Assembly (NCBI RefSeq): GCF_023073335.1
Contig: NZ_JADPJG010000012.1
Span: 288,571-352,570 of the forward strand
Reading direction: 5' to 3'
Origin: Bradyrhizobium sp. 21
GTDB taxonomy: Bacteria; Pseudomonadota; Alphaproteobacteria; Rhizobiales; Xanthobacteraceae
Length of the DNA stretch: 64,000 bases
Position numbers and translations under genes: made by a program. The notes beneath the pieces were generated by a model that was not told the DNA's origin, searched no databases, and was given only the letters and a program-made list of their open reading frames with translations. How positions within the stretch are numbered: the first letter of the stretch is position 1; each line of letters begins with the position of its first letter. Of this stretch, positions 55,628-64,000 are shown in pieces.

Positions 55628-57313
55628 ATGGAGCGCATCTGGCTCAAGCAATATCCGCCCGGCGTGCCCGCTGATATCGAGCCGACCCAATACGCATCGC
55701 TGGTCGACCTCCTGGAGGAGAGCTTTTCAAAGTTCGCCGACCGCAAGGCGTTCATCTGCATGGACAAGTCGATCAGCTATCGCGACCTCGACCAGATGTC
55801 GCTGGCGCTCGCTTCCTACCTGCAGGGACGCGGCCTGCAGCGCGGCGCCCGCGTCGCGATCATGATGCCGAATGTGCTGCAATATCCGGTCGCGACCGCG
55901 GCCGTGCTGCGCGCCGGTTTTGCCGTGGTCAACGTCAACCCGCTCTACACCCCGCGCGAGCTCGAGCATCAGCTCAAGGATTCCGGTGCCGAAGCCATCA
56001 TCGTGCTGGAGAATTTTGCGCACACCGTCGAGCAGGTGATCACGAAGACGCAGGTCAAGCACGTCATCGTCGCCAGCATGGGCGACCTGCTCGGCTTCAA
56101 GGGCGTCATCGTCAATCTCGTCGTCCGCCGCGTCAAGAAGATGGTGCCGGCCTGGTCGCTGCCGGGCGCTGTGCCGTTCAACGATGCGCTCTCGGCCGGC
56201 CGCGGCGCCACGTTCAACAAGCCGAAACTGTCGCCCGGCGACGTCGCCTTCCTGCAATATACCGGCGGCACCACCGGCGTCTCCAAGGGCGCCACCCTGC
56301 TCCACCGCAACATCGTCGCCAACGTCCTGCAGAACGATGCCTGGCTCCAGCCGGCGATGGCCGCGCCTCCCCATGTCGATCAACTCATGGTCGTCTGCGC
56401 GCTGCCGCTCTATCACATCTTCGCACTCACGGCGTGCTACCTGCTCGCGGTGCGCGCCGGCGGCTGCAATCTCCTGATCCCCAATCCGCGCGACATCCCG
56501 GGCTTCATCAAGGAATTGGCGAAGTATCAGGTCAACAACTTCCCGGCCGTGAACACGCTCTACAACGGGTTGATGCACCATCCCGACTTCAAGAAGCTCG
56601 ACTTCTCCAAGCTGAAAATCTCCAACGGCGGCGGCATGGCGGTGCAGCGCCCGGTGGCCGAGCAGTGGAAGGCGATTACAGGATGCTCGATCGCCGAAGG
56701 CTACGGCCTGTCCGAGACCTCGCCGACGCTGACCTGCAACACCGCGACCAATTCCGAGTTCAACGGGACCATCGGCGTTCCCGTGCCCTCGACCTGGATC
56801 TCGATCCGCGACGATGACGGCAACGAGGTGCCGCTCGGTCAGCCCGGCGAGATCTGCGCCAAGGGTCCGCAGGTGATGTCAGGCTACTGGAACAGGCCGG
56901 AAGAGACGGCGAAGGTGATGACCGCCGACGGCTTTTTCCGCACCGGCGACATCGGCGTGATGGACGAGAAGGGCTACACCAAGATCGTCGATCGCAAGAA
57001 GGACATGATCCTGGTCTCCGGCTTCAACGTCTACCCCAACGAGGTCGAGGAAGTGATCGCGAGCCATCCGGGCGTGCTCGAATGCGCCGTGATCGGCATT
57101 CCCGATTCCAAGTCCGGCGAGGCGGTGAAGGCCTTCATCGTCAAGAAGGACCCGACCCTCACGCCGGACGCCGTCATCAAGTTCTGCCAGGAGCAGCTCA
57201 CCGGCTACAAGGTGCCCAAGCACATCGAATTCCGCACCGACCTGCCGAAGACAAATGTCGGCAAGATCCTGCGCCGGCAGCTGCGCGACGAGAAGAAGGC
57301 GGAGGCGGCGTAA
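55628..57313 (+). CDS. fadD: Long-chain fatty acid-CoA ligase
   Basis: A 561-residue acyl-activating enzyme. The AMP-binding loop is YTGGTTGVSKGA near residue 211, and the conserved GYGLSETSP and TGDIGVMDEKGYTKIVDRKKD are present. The length and C-terminal NVGKILRRQLRD match FadD. It precedes the DUF924 gene by 16 bases and may be cotranscribed. The 192-base gap before it holds no clear feature. Confidence 0.92.
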   Translation: MERIWLKQYPPGVPADIEPTQYASLVDLLEESFSKFADRKAFICMDKSISYRDLDQMSLALASYLQGRGLQRGARVAIMMPNVLQYPVATAAVLRAGFAVVNVNPLYTPRELEHQLKDSGAEAIIVLENFAHTVEQVITKTQVKHVIVASMGDLLGFKGVIVNLVVRRVKKMVPAWSLPGAVPFNDALSAGRGATFNKPKLSPGDVAFLQYTGGTTGVSKGATLLHRNIVANVLQNDAWLQPAMAAPPHVDQLMVVCALPLYHIFALTACYLLAVRAGGCNLLIPNPRDIPGFIKELAKYQVNNFPAVNTLYNGLMHHPDFKKLDFSKLKISNGGGMAVQRPVAEQWKAITGCSIAEGYGLSETSPTLTCNTATNSEFNGTIGVPVPSTWISIRDDDGNEVPLGQPGEICAKGPQVMSGYWNRPEETAKVMTADGFFRTGDIGVMDEKGYTKIVDRKKDMILVSGFNVYPNEVEEVIASHPGVLECAVIGIPDSKSGEAVKAFIVKKDPTLTPDAVIKFCQEQLTGYKVPKHIEFRTDLPKTNVGKILRRQLRDEKKAEAA

Positions 57314-57329
57314 GGCGCGCCTTTGATCC

Positions 57330-57883
57330 ATGACTGACATCGGCGATATCACGCCGGCCGGCATTCTCGCCTTCTGGCGCGAGGCCGGCCGCGAGCGCTG
57401 GTACAAGCGCAGCGACGCTTTCGACGCGGAGGTCAAGCGCCGCTTTCTTGCGCTATGGCAGAAGGCGGCGGCCGGCGAGCTGGCTTCTTGGGAGGCGAAC
57501 GACGAGGGCGCGCTCGCGCTCATCATCGTCCTCGATCAGTTTCCCCGCAACATGTTTCGCGCACGCCGGAGGCCTTTGCCAGCGACGCGCTGGCGCGCGA
57601 TGTCGCCCGCCGCGCCATCGCGCGGGGCACGGATCGCAGGATCGACCCGATCCTGCTGGAGTTCCTCTATTTGCCCTTCATGCATTCCGAGCACCTGCCC
57701 GATCAGCTCCACTGCGTCGCGCTGTTTCAAGACACCGACAATGCCGAAAACCTGAAATACGCCCGCGAGCACGCCGACATCATCCAGCGGTTCGGCCGCT
57801 TCCCCCACCGCAACGGCCTCCTCGGCCGCGACAGCACCGAGGAGGAGCAGGCCTTCCTCGACGGCGGCGGTTTTTCGGGCTGA
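57330..57883 (+). pseudogene. DUF924 family protein, frameshifted
   Basis: A DUF924 gene of about 184 codons with one missing base. The first part (57330 to about 57560) reads MTDIGDITPAGILAFWREAG ... LDQFPRNMFR. The second part continues in another frame as TPEAFASDALARDVARRAI to GGGFSG, ending with TGA at 57881-57883. The break lies at 57560-57561, where adding one G after CGC would restore NMFRGTPEAF. Either the gene is a recent pseudogene or this is a sequencing error. The function of DUF924 proteins is unknown. Confidence 0.85.
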
Positions 57884-57991
57884 TGACATAACGGTGAAGG
57901 TTGCCCGCCCTCACCCCTCCCTTCGCCGGCAATATTGTGCAGCGCCGCCGCACGGTCTAAAAAGCGGGACCGATTTTCAGGGAGACTGACG

Positions 57992-58477
57992 ATGGCGATC
58001 CAGACTGGCGAAAAGCTGCCCGAGGCGAAATTCCGCGTGATGACGGCGGAAGGTCCGCAGGTGAAGACCACCGATGACATCTTCAAGGGCAAGAAAGTGG
58101 CGCTGTTCGCCGTGCCCGGCGCCTATACCGGCACCTGCCACAAGATGCATCTGCCGAGCATCTTCCTCAACGCCTACGCCATGAAGGACAAGGGCATCGA
58201 CACCATCGCCATCGTTTCCGTCAACGACGCCTTCGTCATGAACGCCTGGAAGCGCGACACCGACCAACGCGACGAGGCCATCTTCCTCGCCGACGGCAAT
58301 GCCGATTTTGCCAAGGCGATCGGCATGGAGCTGGATGCCTCCGGCAACGGCCTCGGCATCCGCTCCAAGCGCTATTCGATGCTGGTCGAGGACGGCGTGG
58401 TCAAGAAGCTGAACCTCGAGGCGATGCCCGGCAAGGTCGAGGTGTCCGGCGGCGATACGCTGCTGGGGCAGCTGTAA
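57992..58477 (+). CDS. Peroxiredoxin (Prx5 type)
   Basis: A 161-residue thiol peroxidase. The peroxidatic cysteine is Cys49 in PGAYTGTCHKMHLP, the Prx5/glutaredoxin-dependent pattern. No second conserved cysteine is visible, so it is probably reduced by glutathione or glutaredoxin (1-Cys). GGGAGA lies about 11 bases before the ATG; the frame opening 19 codons up is not used. Confidence 0.9.
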   Translation: MAIQTGEKLPEAKFRVMTAEGPQVKTTDDIFKGKKVALFAVPGAYTGTCHKMHLPSIFLNAYAMKDKGIDTIAIVSVNDAFVMNAWKRDTDQRDEAIFLADGNADFAKAIGMELDASGNGLGIRSKRYSMLVEDGVVKKLNLEAMPGKVEVSGGDTLLGQL

Positions 58478-58507
58478 GCGGCCACCACGTTCAGCCACAC
58501 TCTCGGT

Positions 58508-58629
58508 GTCGTCCCGGCGAAGGCCGGGACCCATAACCCCAGGGTAGAGTTGCGGCGCGAGCAGGCAACCGCGAGTCATCGCCAAACCCGATCCTGTGGT
58601 TATGGATCCCGGCCTTCGCCGGGATGACA
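58508..58629. repeat. Bradyrhizobium-type dispersed palindrome, copy 2
   Basis: Starts GTCGTCCCGGCGAAGGCCGG and ends GGCCTTCGCCGGGATGAC, with ACCCATAACCCCAGGGTAGA inside. Same family as copies at 45667 and 62145. The inverted ends make a long stem. Confidence 0.88.
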
Positions 58630-58654
58630 GTGGTGAGTGGGTGCGATGCCGCCG

Positions 58655-59119
58655 TTACTCCGCCACCCGCTGCTGCAACCGCGCCTTCACGATCCCGTCG
58701 CGCGCGAGCTGATCGGCGCGTTCGTTCTCGGGGTGGCCGGCGTGGCCCTTGACCCAGTGCCAGCGGATCTCGTGCGCCTTCAGCGCGGCATCGAGGCGCT
58801 GCCATAGCTCGACATTCTTCACCGGCTTCTTGTCGGCGGTGCGCCAGCCGTTGCGCTTCCAGCCGTGGATCCAGCCGGTGATGCCCTGCCGCACATACTG
58901 GCTGTCGGTGTAGAGATCGACCGTGCACGGCTTCTTCAGCGCTTCCAACGCGGAGATCGCCGCCATCAACTCCATCTGGTTGTTGGTGGTGTGGCGCTCG
59001 CCGCCGTTCAGCTCTTTCTCCTTGTCGCCGAACTTCAGGATAGCGCCCCAGCCGCCGGGCCCGGGATTTCCCGAGCACGCACCGTCGGTATAGATCGTGA
59101 CGACGGGAAGCTCGCTCAC
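58655..59119 (-). CDS. rnhA: Ribonuclease HI
   Basis: A 154-residue RNase HI that removes RNA from RNA-DNA hybrids. Catalytic acids Asp12 ([16 protein letters not shown]), Glu50 ([12 protein letters not shown]), Asp72 (LYTDSQYV) and Asp136 (ERADQLA) are all present. The start is GTG 59119 (reading VSELPVV), overlapping the thrB stop by four bases (GTGA). The long open frame above it belongs to thrB DNA and is not translated in this frame. Confidence 0.93.
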   Translation of the reverse strand: MSELPVVTIYTDGACSGNPGPGGWGAILKFGDKEKELNGGERHTTNNQMELMAAISALEALKKPCTVDLYTDSQYVRQGITGWIHGWKRNGWRTADKKPVKNVELWQRLDAALKAHEIRWHWVKGHAGHPENERADQLARDGIVKARLQQRVAE

Positions 59120-60111
59120 GCGACCAGTCCGGACGGCAGCAGCCCATAGTCGCGCACGCTCGATACGCTCTGGTGGAAGCGCAGCTTGCGAAAATATTCC
59201 AGCGGGTCCTTCGGCCTCACCAGCGCGCCTGATGGCACGTTGAGCCAGTCGACCAGCCGCGTCAGCAGGAAGCGGATGGCGGCACCGCGCGCCAGCAGCG
59301 GCAGCGCGGCCTCCTCCGCCTCGGAGAGCTTTCGTACCCGGCCGTAAGCATTGAGGAAAGCGCGCGCCTTGGTGACGTTGAAGGAATGATCCGGCTCGAA
59401 ACACCAGGCGTTGAGGCAGATCGCGATGTCATAGGCCAGCATATCGTTGCAGGCGAAGGTGAAGTCGATGATCCCCGAAAGCTGGTCGCCGAGGAAGAAG
59501 ACGTTGTCGTTGAAGAGGTCGGCGTGGATCACGCCTTCGGGCAAATGCTTCGGCCAGACCCCGCTCTCGAGGTAGTCGAGCTCGGCGGTGAGGAACGTGC
59601 GCAGGCCCGGCTGCACCTCGTCGGCCCGGTCCGATGCCGCATCGAGCAGCGGCCGCCAGCCGGAGACCGAGAGCGCGTTCGCGCGCTTGATCGCAAAGTT
59701 GGCCCCGGCCAGATGCATTTTGGCCAGCCCCTCGCCAACGCCGGCGCAATGGCTCGCGTTCGGCTTGCGCGGCCAGACGCCTTCGAGAAAGGTAATGATC
59801 GCGGCCGGCCGGCCCGACAACTCGCGCAGCGCCTCGCCGTCTTTCGCCTTCACCGGCAGCGGGCAGTTGACGCCGTGCTCGGCAAGATGCGTCATCAACG
59901 CCAGGAAAAACGGCAAATCATTCTTCGCCACGCGCTTTTCATAGAGCGTGAGGATGAACGACGATTTCTTGTTTTCGTGGGTCGTATGCAGCAGGAAGTT
60001 CGAATTTTCGACGCCCTCGGCGATGCCCTTGTAGGAGAGCAATCCGCCGAGGTCGTATTGGCCGAGGAAATCCGCAAGCTCGTCGGCGGCAACGTCGGTG
60101 TAGACCGCCAT
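59116..60111 (-). CDS. thrB: Homoserine kinase
   Basis: A 331-residue enzyme of the aminoglycoside-phosphotransferase-like ThrB type used by alphaproteobacteria, for threonine synthesis. Catalytic loop [14 protein letters not shown] and metal-binding [10 protein letters not shown] are present. Its stop overlaps rnhA; it follows ispH by six bases, so ispH-thrB-rnhA is one operon. Confidence 0.93.
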   Translation of the reverse strand: MAVYTDVAADELADFLGQYDLGGLLSYKGIAEGVENSNFLLHTTHENKKSSFILTLYEKRVAKNDLPFFLALMTHLAEHGVNCPLPVKAKDGEALRELSGRPAAIITFLEGVWPRKPNASHCAGVGEGLAKMHLAGANFAIKRANALSVSGWRPLLDAASDRADEVQPGLRTFLTAELDYLESGVWPKHLPEGVIHADLFNDNVFFLGDQLSGIIDFTFACNDMLAYDIAICLNAWCFEPDHSFNVTKARAFLNAYGRVRKLSEAEEAALPLLARGAAIRFLLTRLVDWLNVPSGALVRPKDPLEYFRKLRFHQSVSSVRDYGLLPSGLVA

Positions 60112-60117
60112 AAAAGT

Positions 60118-61086
60118 CTACTCGGCGGCGGCTTCGGGGCGCACCTGACGCGGCAGCGGGAAGAACTCGTTCTCCTCCGCGGCCGAGACCGTCTCCACAT
60201 GCAGCGTGTAGCGCTCGGCGAAGGCGTCCATGATCTCCTCGACGATCACTTCCGGCGCGGACGCGCCCGCGGTGATGCCGAGGCTCTTGATGTTGCCGAA
60301 CCTGGTCCAGTCGATGTCGGTGGCGCGCTGCGCCAGGACCGCGATCCCGCAGCCCTCGCGCTCGGCGACCTCGCGCAGGCGCTGCGAGTTCGACGAGTTC
60401 GGCGCACCGACCACGATCAGCGCGTCGACCACCGGCGCCACCTTCTTCACCGCGAGCTGGCGGTTCGTGGTGGCGTAGCAGATGTCTTCCTTGTGCGGCC
60501 CGTTGATGTTCGGGAAGCGCTCCTTGAGGAGCGCCACGATCTCCGCGGTGTCGTCGATCGACAGCGTGGTCTGGGTCACGAAGGCGAGGTTGTTCGGATC
60601 CTTCGGGGCAATGGTCTTGGCATCTTCCGCGGTCTCGATCAGGGTCACGGCACCGACGGGAAGCTGGCCGAGCGTGCCGACCACTTCGGGATGATGGGAA
60701 TGGCCGATCAGGAAGATCTCACGGCCGCGCTTGAAATGGATCGCGGCCTCGCGGTGCACCTTGGTCACCAGCGGACAGGTCGCATCCAGCGAGAACAAAT
60801 TGCGGGACGTGGCGTCGGCCGGAACCGACTTCGGCACGCCATGGGCCGAGAATACGACCGGCGCGGTGGTGTTTGCCGGAATTTCGGCGAGCTCCTCGAC
60901 GAAGATCGCGCCCTTCTTCTTCAACCCATCGACGACGTACTTGTTGTGTACAATCTCGTGGCGAACATAGACGGGGGCGCCGTATTTATCGAGCGCCCGT
61001 TCCACGGTGTCGATCGCCCGGACCACCCCGGCACAGAAGCCGCGGGGAGAACAAAGCACGATCTTGAGGTCTGGTTTGGCTGACAT
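60118..61086 (-). CDS. ispH: 4-hydroxy-3-methylbut-2-enyl diphosphate reductase
   Basis: A 322-residue iron-sulfur enzyme for the last step of the non-mevalonate isoprenoid pathway. Three cluster cysteines sit in [14 protein letters not shown] (Cys18), [11 protein letters not shown] and [14 protein letters not shown] 61086 (MSAKPDLK) is chosen over 61110. First gene of the ispH-thrB-rnhA operon. Its promoter should lie in the 258 bases shared with the divergent trcR gene. Confidence 0.95.
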   Translation of the reverse strand: MSAKPDLKIVLCSPRGFCAGVVRAIDTVERALDKYGAPVYVRHEIVHNKYVVDGLKKKGAIFVEELAEIPANTTAPVVFSAHGVPKSVPADATSRNLFSLDATCPLVTKVHREAAIHFKRGREIFLIGHSHHPEVVGTLGQLPVGAVTLIETAEDAKTIAPKDPNNLAFVTQTTLSIDDTAEIVALLKERFPNINGPHKEDICYATTNRQLAVKKVAPVVDALIVVGAPNSSNSQRLREVAEREGCGIAVLAQRATDIDWTRFGNIKSLGITAGASAPEVIVEEIMDAFAERYTLHVETVSAAEENEFFPLPRQVRPEAAAE

Positions 61087-61300
61087 TGAGCGATCTCGGG
61101 ACCGAATCACCCATTTCGCCTTCTGGCGGGGGCGGTCATTGGATGGATAGGGCTAAAAACGGTCTGCTTTATAGCGACTTCAGAGGGAATTGGGCCCCCT
61201 TTCGGGCGCTGTCAAGGCACTATCTATAGCAGAAGCATTGCGTGGCTACCCCCTACGGGCTTATATGGCGCGAATTCCCTGTCATCGCTGATGACCACCG

Positions 61301-61328
61301 GCTTCGCCTCCTGAGAGGTGGGCGAAGC
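61301..61328 (+). promoter_or_regulatory. Leader hairpin before trcR
   Basis: GCTTCGCC and GGCGAAGC pair perfectly, with CTC/GAG inside, 16 bases before the trcR ATG and just upstream of its AAGGAG site. It could tune translation or be a short palindromic binding site. Confidence 0.45.
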
Positions 61329-61344
61329 ACAAAGGAGACTTGCC

Positions 61345-62040
61345 ATGAGCAACGCACCTCTGATGCCCAAGGCGACCGCCGTTTGGCTGCTCGACAACAC
61401 CGCGCTGACCTTCGACCAGGTCGCCGATTTCACCAAGATGCACCCCCTCGAGGTGCGCGCGATCGCCGATGGCGACGCGGCGCAGGGCATCAAGGGCATG
61501 GATCCCCTTTCCAACGGCCAGCTGACCCGCGAAGAGATCGAGAAGGGCGAGAAGAACCCGGACTACCGGCTCCGCCTCCAGGAGAGCAAGGTGGTGCTGC
61601 CGCCGCAGCCCAAGCGCAAGGGCCCGCGCTACACCCCCGTCTCGCGCCGCCACGAGCGCCCGAGCGCCATTCTCTGGCTGCTGCGCAACCACGCCGAGCT
61701 CAAGGACGCCCAGATCATGCGCCTGGTCGGCACGACCAAGAGCACGATCGCCAGCGTCCGTGATCGCACCCACTGGAATACGTCCCAGCTGACGCCGATC
61801 GATCCGGTGACGCTCGGCCTCTGCGCGCAGATGGAGCTCGATTTCGAGGTGGCGCGCGCGGCGAAGGAAAAGCCGATCGACGCAGCCTATGGCGGCGCCA
61901 CCCTGCTGCCCGCCTCCGAGACCACCAAGAAGGACGAGTTCGAGCCCGCCGAGCGATCGAACGACGACTTCAATGTCGACGCCGTCTTCGCCAAGCTGAA
62001 GACGCTCGGCGGCAAGAAGCAGGACGAAGAGGAGGAGTAA
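61345..62040 (+). CDS. trcR: Cell cycle transcriptional regulator TrcR (DUF1013)
   Basis: A 231-residue DNA-binding protein conserved across alphaproteobacteria and linked to cell-cycle transcription. The N-terminal helix-turn-helix region reads MPKATAVWLLDNTALTFDQV and a second repeat-like unit has SAILWLLRNHAELKDAQIMR. ATG 61345 follows AAAGGAG. It is divergent from ispH. A clear terminator follows. Confidence 0.9.
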   Translation: MSNAPLMPKATAVWLLDNTALTFDQVADFTKMHPLEVRAIADGDAAQGIKGMDPLSNGQLTREEIEKGEKNPDYRLRLQESKVVLPPQPKRKGPRYTPVSRRHERPSAILWLLRNHAELKDAQIMRLVGTTKSTIASVRDRTHWNTSQLTPIDPVTLGLCAQMELDFEVARAAKEKPIDAAYGGATLLPASETTKKDEFEPAERSNDDFNVDAVFAKLKTLGGKKQDEEEE

Positions 62041-62070
62041 GGCTCCACTCTTCCGTCCGTCATCGAATGC

Positions 62071-62102
62071 AAACGCGGCGGGGAAACCTGCCGCGTTTTT
62101 GT
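62071..62102 (+). terminator. Intrinsic terminator after trcR
   Basis: AACGCGGC (62072-62079) pairs with GCCGCGTT (62090-62097), followed by a T-rich run. It ends the trcR transcript 30 bases after its stop. Confidence 0.88.
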
Positions 62103-62144
62103 TTGTGCCAGCGGCTGAATACCGAAGCCAGCCACGCCCTCGGT

Positions 62145-62272
62145 GTCGTCCTGGCGAAAGCCAGGACCCATTACCCCAGGGAGCAGTTTGGCGAAGACTC
62201 GTTGTTCGGTACTCCTACCGCCCGCCCTCGATAGATTCCGCGGTATGGGTCCTGGCTTTCGCCAGGACGACG
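62145..62272. repeat. Bradyrhizobium-type dispersed palindrome, copy 3
   Basis: Starts GTCGTCCTGGCGAAAGCCAG and ends GGCTTTCGCCAGGACGAC, with ACCCATTACCCCAGGGAGCA inside. Its ends are close to perfect inverted copies. Confidence 0.9.
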
Positions 62273-62292
62273 TCGGACAAAAAGCGCGCGCC

Positions 62293-62562
62293 TTACGGCC
62301 GCTCCGGATGGTTCAGCATGTATTCGCCGAGGTCGCGCTGGCGGCGGTCGGCGCGGGTGGTCGCGGCGCTGCGCTGGACGTCGCGGTCCTTGCGGCAGGC
62401 CACGTATTCCGGCGAGCCGACCGCGTTGCCACGGCTCTGGCAGACCGCGTCGTCATCGTCGCCGCCCATCGCCACCGGCGTCTGGTAGCGCGCGGAGCAG
62501 GCGGAGAGAGCGATGGCGAGCAGGACGGCTGCAAGCAGGCGCGGCGCGGCGGCGAGTGGCAT
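62293..62562 (-). CDS. Small lipoprotein
   Basis: An 89-residue protein with a lipoprotein signal (LLAIALSAC, lipobox LSAC near residue 22). The mature part has an Asp-rich run (GGDDDDAVC), two further cysteines and a basic C-terminus with RADRRQRDLGEYMLNHP. Function unknown. Confidence 0.8.
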   Translation of the reverse strand: MPLAAAPRLLAAVLLAIALSACSARYQTPVAMGGDDDDAVCQSRGNAVGSPEYVACRKDRDVQRSAATTRADRRQRDLGEYMLNHPERP

Positions 62563-62640
62563 ACGAGGTCCCCTGTTGGCCGGCCCTGTTTAGCGCGGAA
62601 TGAGGAGATTGTAAGTCCCGGGAGCCGTTCCCCGCTCACT

Positions 62641-62741
62641 GTCATTCCCCGCGAAGGCGGGGAATCCGGTACGCCGCGGCAATCATTGGTTCACATAATT
62701 TCGGCCGCGGAGTACTGGTTCACACTTTCGCGGGTGATGAC
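62641..62741. repeat. Second type of dispersed palindrome
   Basis: GTCATTCCCCGCGAAGGCGG, then GGAATCCGGTACGCCGCGGC, and near the end CTTTCGCGGGTGATGACA. This pattern is one I remember as dispersed in Bradyrhizobium genomes. It is different from the GTCGTCCTGG family. Confidence 0.65.
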
Positions 62742-62789
62742 AGCAGAGGTCGGAAAGGCGGCATCGCGCCTCACCAGAATGACGCCACC

Positions 62790-64000
62790 TCACACCCTCC
62801 CCTTCAGCGCTTCCCCGATCTCGTCCAGCACCTTGGGGTCCTCGATCGTCGCGGGCATGGTCCAGGACTCGCCGTCGGCGATCTTCTTGATGGTGCCGCG
62901 CAAGATCTTTCCGGAGCGCGTCTTGGGCAGGCGGCCGACAATGATGGCGAGCTTGAATGCGGCAACGGGTCCGAGCTTGTCGCGCACCAGCGCGACGATC
63001 TCTTTCTCGATCTCGGCCGGAGCCCGCTTCACGCCGGCCTTGAGCACCAGGAAGCCGCAGGGCACTTCGCCCTTGATTGCGTCCTTGACGCCGAGCACGG
63101 CGCATTCGGCGACGTCGGCATGCGAGGCCAAAATCTCCTCCATGCCGCCAGTGGAGAGCCGGTGGCCGGCGACGTTGATGATGTCGTCGGTGCGGCCCAT
63201 GACGAAGACATAGCCGTCCTCGTCCTTGTAGCCGGCATCCGAGGTTTTGTAATAGCCGGGAAATTCGGTGAGATAGGCTTCCTTGAAACGTTCGTCCTGA
63301 TTCCACAGCGTCGGCAGGCAGGCCGGCGGCATCGGCAGCTTGATGACGATGGAGCCCATGATGTTGGCGCCCACCGGCTTTGCGGCCTCGTCGACCACGT
63401 CGACCTGGTAGCCCGGCATCGGCACCGTCGGTGAGCCGTGCTTCACCGGCAGCATGCCGAGCCCAACCGGATTGCCGGCGATGCACCAACCGGTCTCGGT
63501 CTGCCACCAATGGTCGATCACCGGCACCTTCAACTGCTGCTCCGCCCATTCCACCGTCGGCGGATCGGCGCGCTCGCCGGCGAGGAACAGCGTGCGGAAT
63601 GTCGAGAGATCGTATTGCCGGATGAACCTGCCTTCCGGATCGTCCTTGCGGATCGCGCGGAACGCGGTCGGGGCGGTGAAGAAGGCGACCGCCTTGTGCT
63701 CGCTGATCACGCGCCAGAATGCGCCGGCATCGGGCGTGCCGACCGGCTTGCCCTCGTACATGATCGAAGTCGCGCCGTGCAGCAGCGGGCCGTAGACGAT
63801 GTAGCTGTGGCCGACCACCCAGCCGATGTCGGAGCCGCACCACCAGACCTCGCCCGGCTTGACGCCATAGAGGTTGAACATCGACCATTTCACCGCGACG
63901 AGATGGCCGCCATTGTCGCGCACGACGCCCTTGGGAATGCCGGTGGTGCCTGACGTATAGAGGATGTAGAGCGGATCGGTGGCGGCAACAGGCACGCAAG
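62790..64000 (-). CDS. prpE: Propionyl-CoA synthetase (PrpE-like), N-terminus cut by window edge
   Basis: At least 403 residues of an acetyl/propionyl-CoA synthetase; the gene continues past 64000, so the start is missing. The adenylation loop is YTSGTTGIPKGVV near the visible N-terminus, HWWQTETGWC is the substrate-region motif, and SGKILRGTIKKIADG ends the C-terminal domain. The C-terminal part (EDPKVLDEIGEALKGRV) matches PrpE better than acetyl-CoA synthetase. It converts propionate to propionyl-CoA. Confidence 0.88.
   Translation of the reverse strand, partial: CVPVAATDPLYILYTSGTTGIPKGVVRDNGGHLVAVKWSMFNLYGVKPGEVWWCGSDIGWVVGHSYIVYGPLLHGATSIMYEGKPVGTPDAGAFWRVISEHKAVAFFTAPTAFRAIRKDDPEGRFIRQYDLSTFRTLFLAGERADPPTVEWAEQQLKVPVIDHWWQTETGWCIAGNPVGLGMLPVKHGSPTVPMPGYQVDVVDEAAKPVGANIMGSIVIKLPMPPACLPTLWNQDERFKEAYLTEFPGYYKTSDAGYKDEDGYVFVMGRTDDIINVAGHRLSTGGMEEILASHADVAECAVLGVKDAIKGEVPCGFLVLKAGVKRAPAEIEKEIVALVRDKLGPVAAFKLAIIVGRLPKTRSGKILRGTIKKIADGESWTMPATIEDPKVLDEIGEALKGRV

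Noticed and set aside
59386..61083. Plus-strand frame of 565 codons opposite thrB and ispH
   Set aside because: Both minus-strand genes are well conserved and the plus-strand product shows only shadow composition.

Overview
The window looks like chromosomal DNA of a Bradyrhizobium-type alphaproteobacterium (Rhizobiales). The evidence is the high GC content and codon use, the ispH-thrB-rnhA block beside trcR (DUF1013), an NdvA-type glucan exporter, dodecin, GCG_CRPN and PsiF-type small secreted proteins, GGAAC-N16/17-CGTT promoters of the EcfG (general stress) type, and several non-coding repeats that I recall being dispersed in Bradyrhizobium genomes. The genus is inferred from recall; no database was searched.

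Layout. 0-2.5 kb: dodecin and a membrane diguanylate cyclase. 2.5-9.8 kb (minus): a complete peptide ABC transporter (solute-binding protein, two permeases, two ATPases) downstream of an AbgB-like M20 amidohydrolase. 10-12.4 kb (plus): a protease-fold PDZ protein lacking the catalytic triad, an esterase, and a stress-promoter small membrane protein. 12.5-19.4 kb: DsbA, LrgAB, a PaaI-type thioesterase divergent from a TetR regulator with two matching operators, a PsiF protein, a PsiF-caspase fusion, an AbrB-type membrane protein and DsbB. 19.6 kb: tRNA-Leu(CAA).

19.7-35 kb is the most accessory part. It holds dispersed repeats, an epoxide-hydrolase-like enzyme under a two-headed TetR protein, a crotonase, two near-identical secreted caspase-like proteins on either side of a secreted Ig-like protein, an AraC regulator, small secreted proteins, and a 1213-codon gene joining a TIR domain to a DUF2235 (Tle1-like) lipase-type domain, membrane segments and an outer domain. 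The TIR-lipase protein and the caspase family are the best candidates for a poorly described system.

35-64 kb is mostly housekeeping: a NarL-type two-component pair, an unusual three-gene operon (GH13-like enzyme, small membrane protein, beta-propeller protein), small envelope proteins, thioesterase, nitronate monooxygenase, aspartase, HisE, an orphan NMT1-type binding protein, the NdvA-like exporter, a D,D-carboxypeptidase, FadD, a frameshifted DUF924 gene, peroxiredoxin, RNase HI, ThrB, IspH, TrcR and the end of a propionyl-CoA synthetase running off the right edge. No insertion sequence, integrase, CRISPR array or rRNA was seen.
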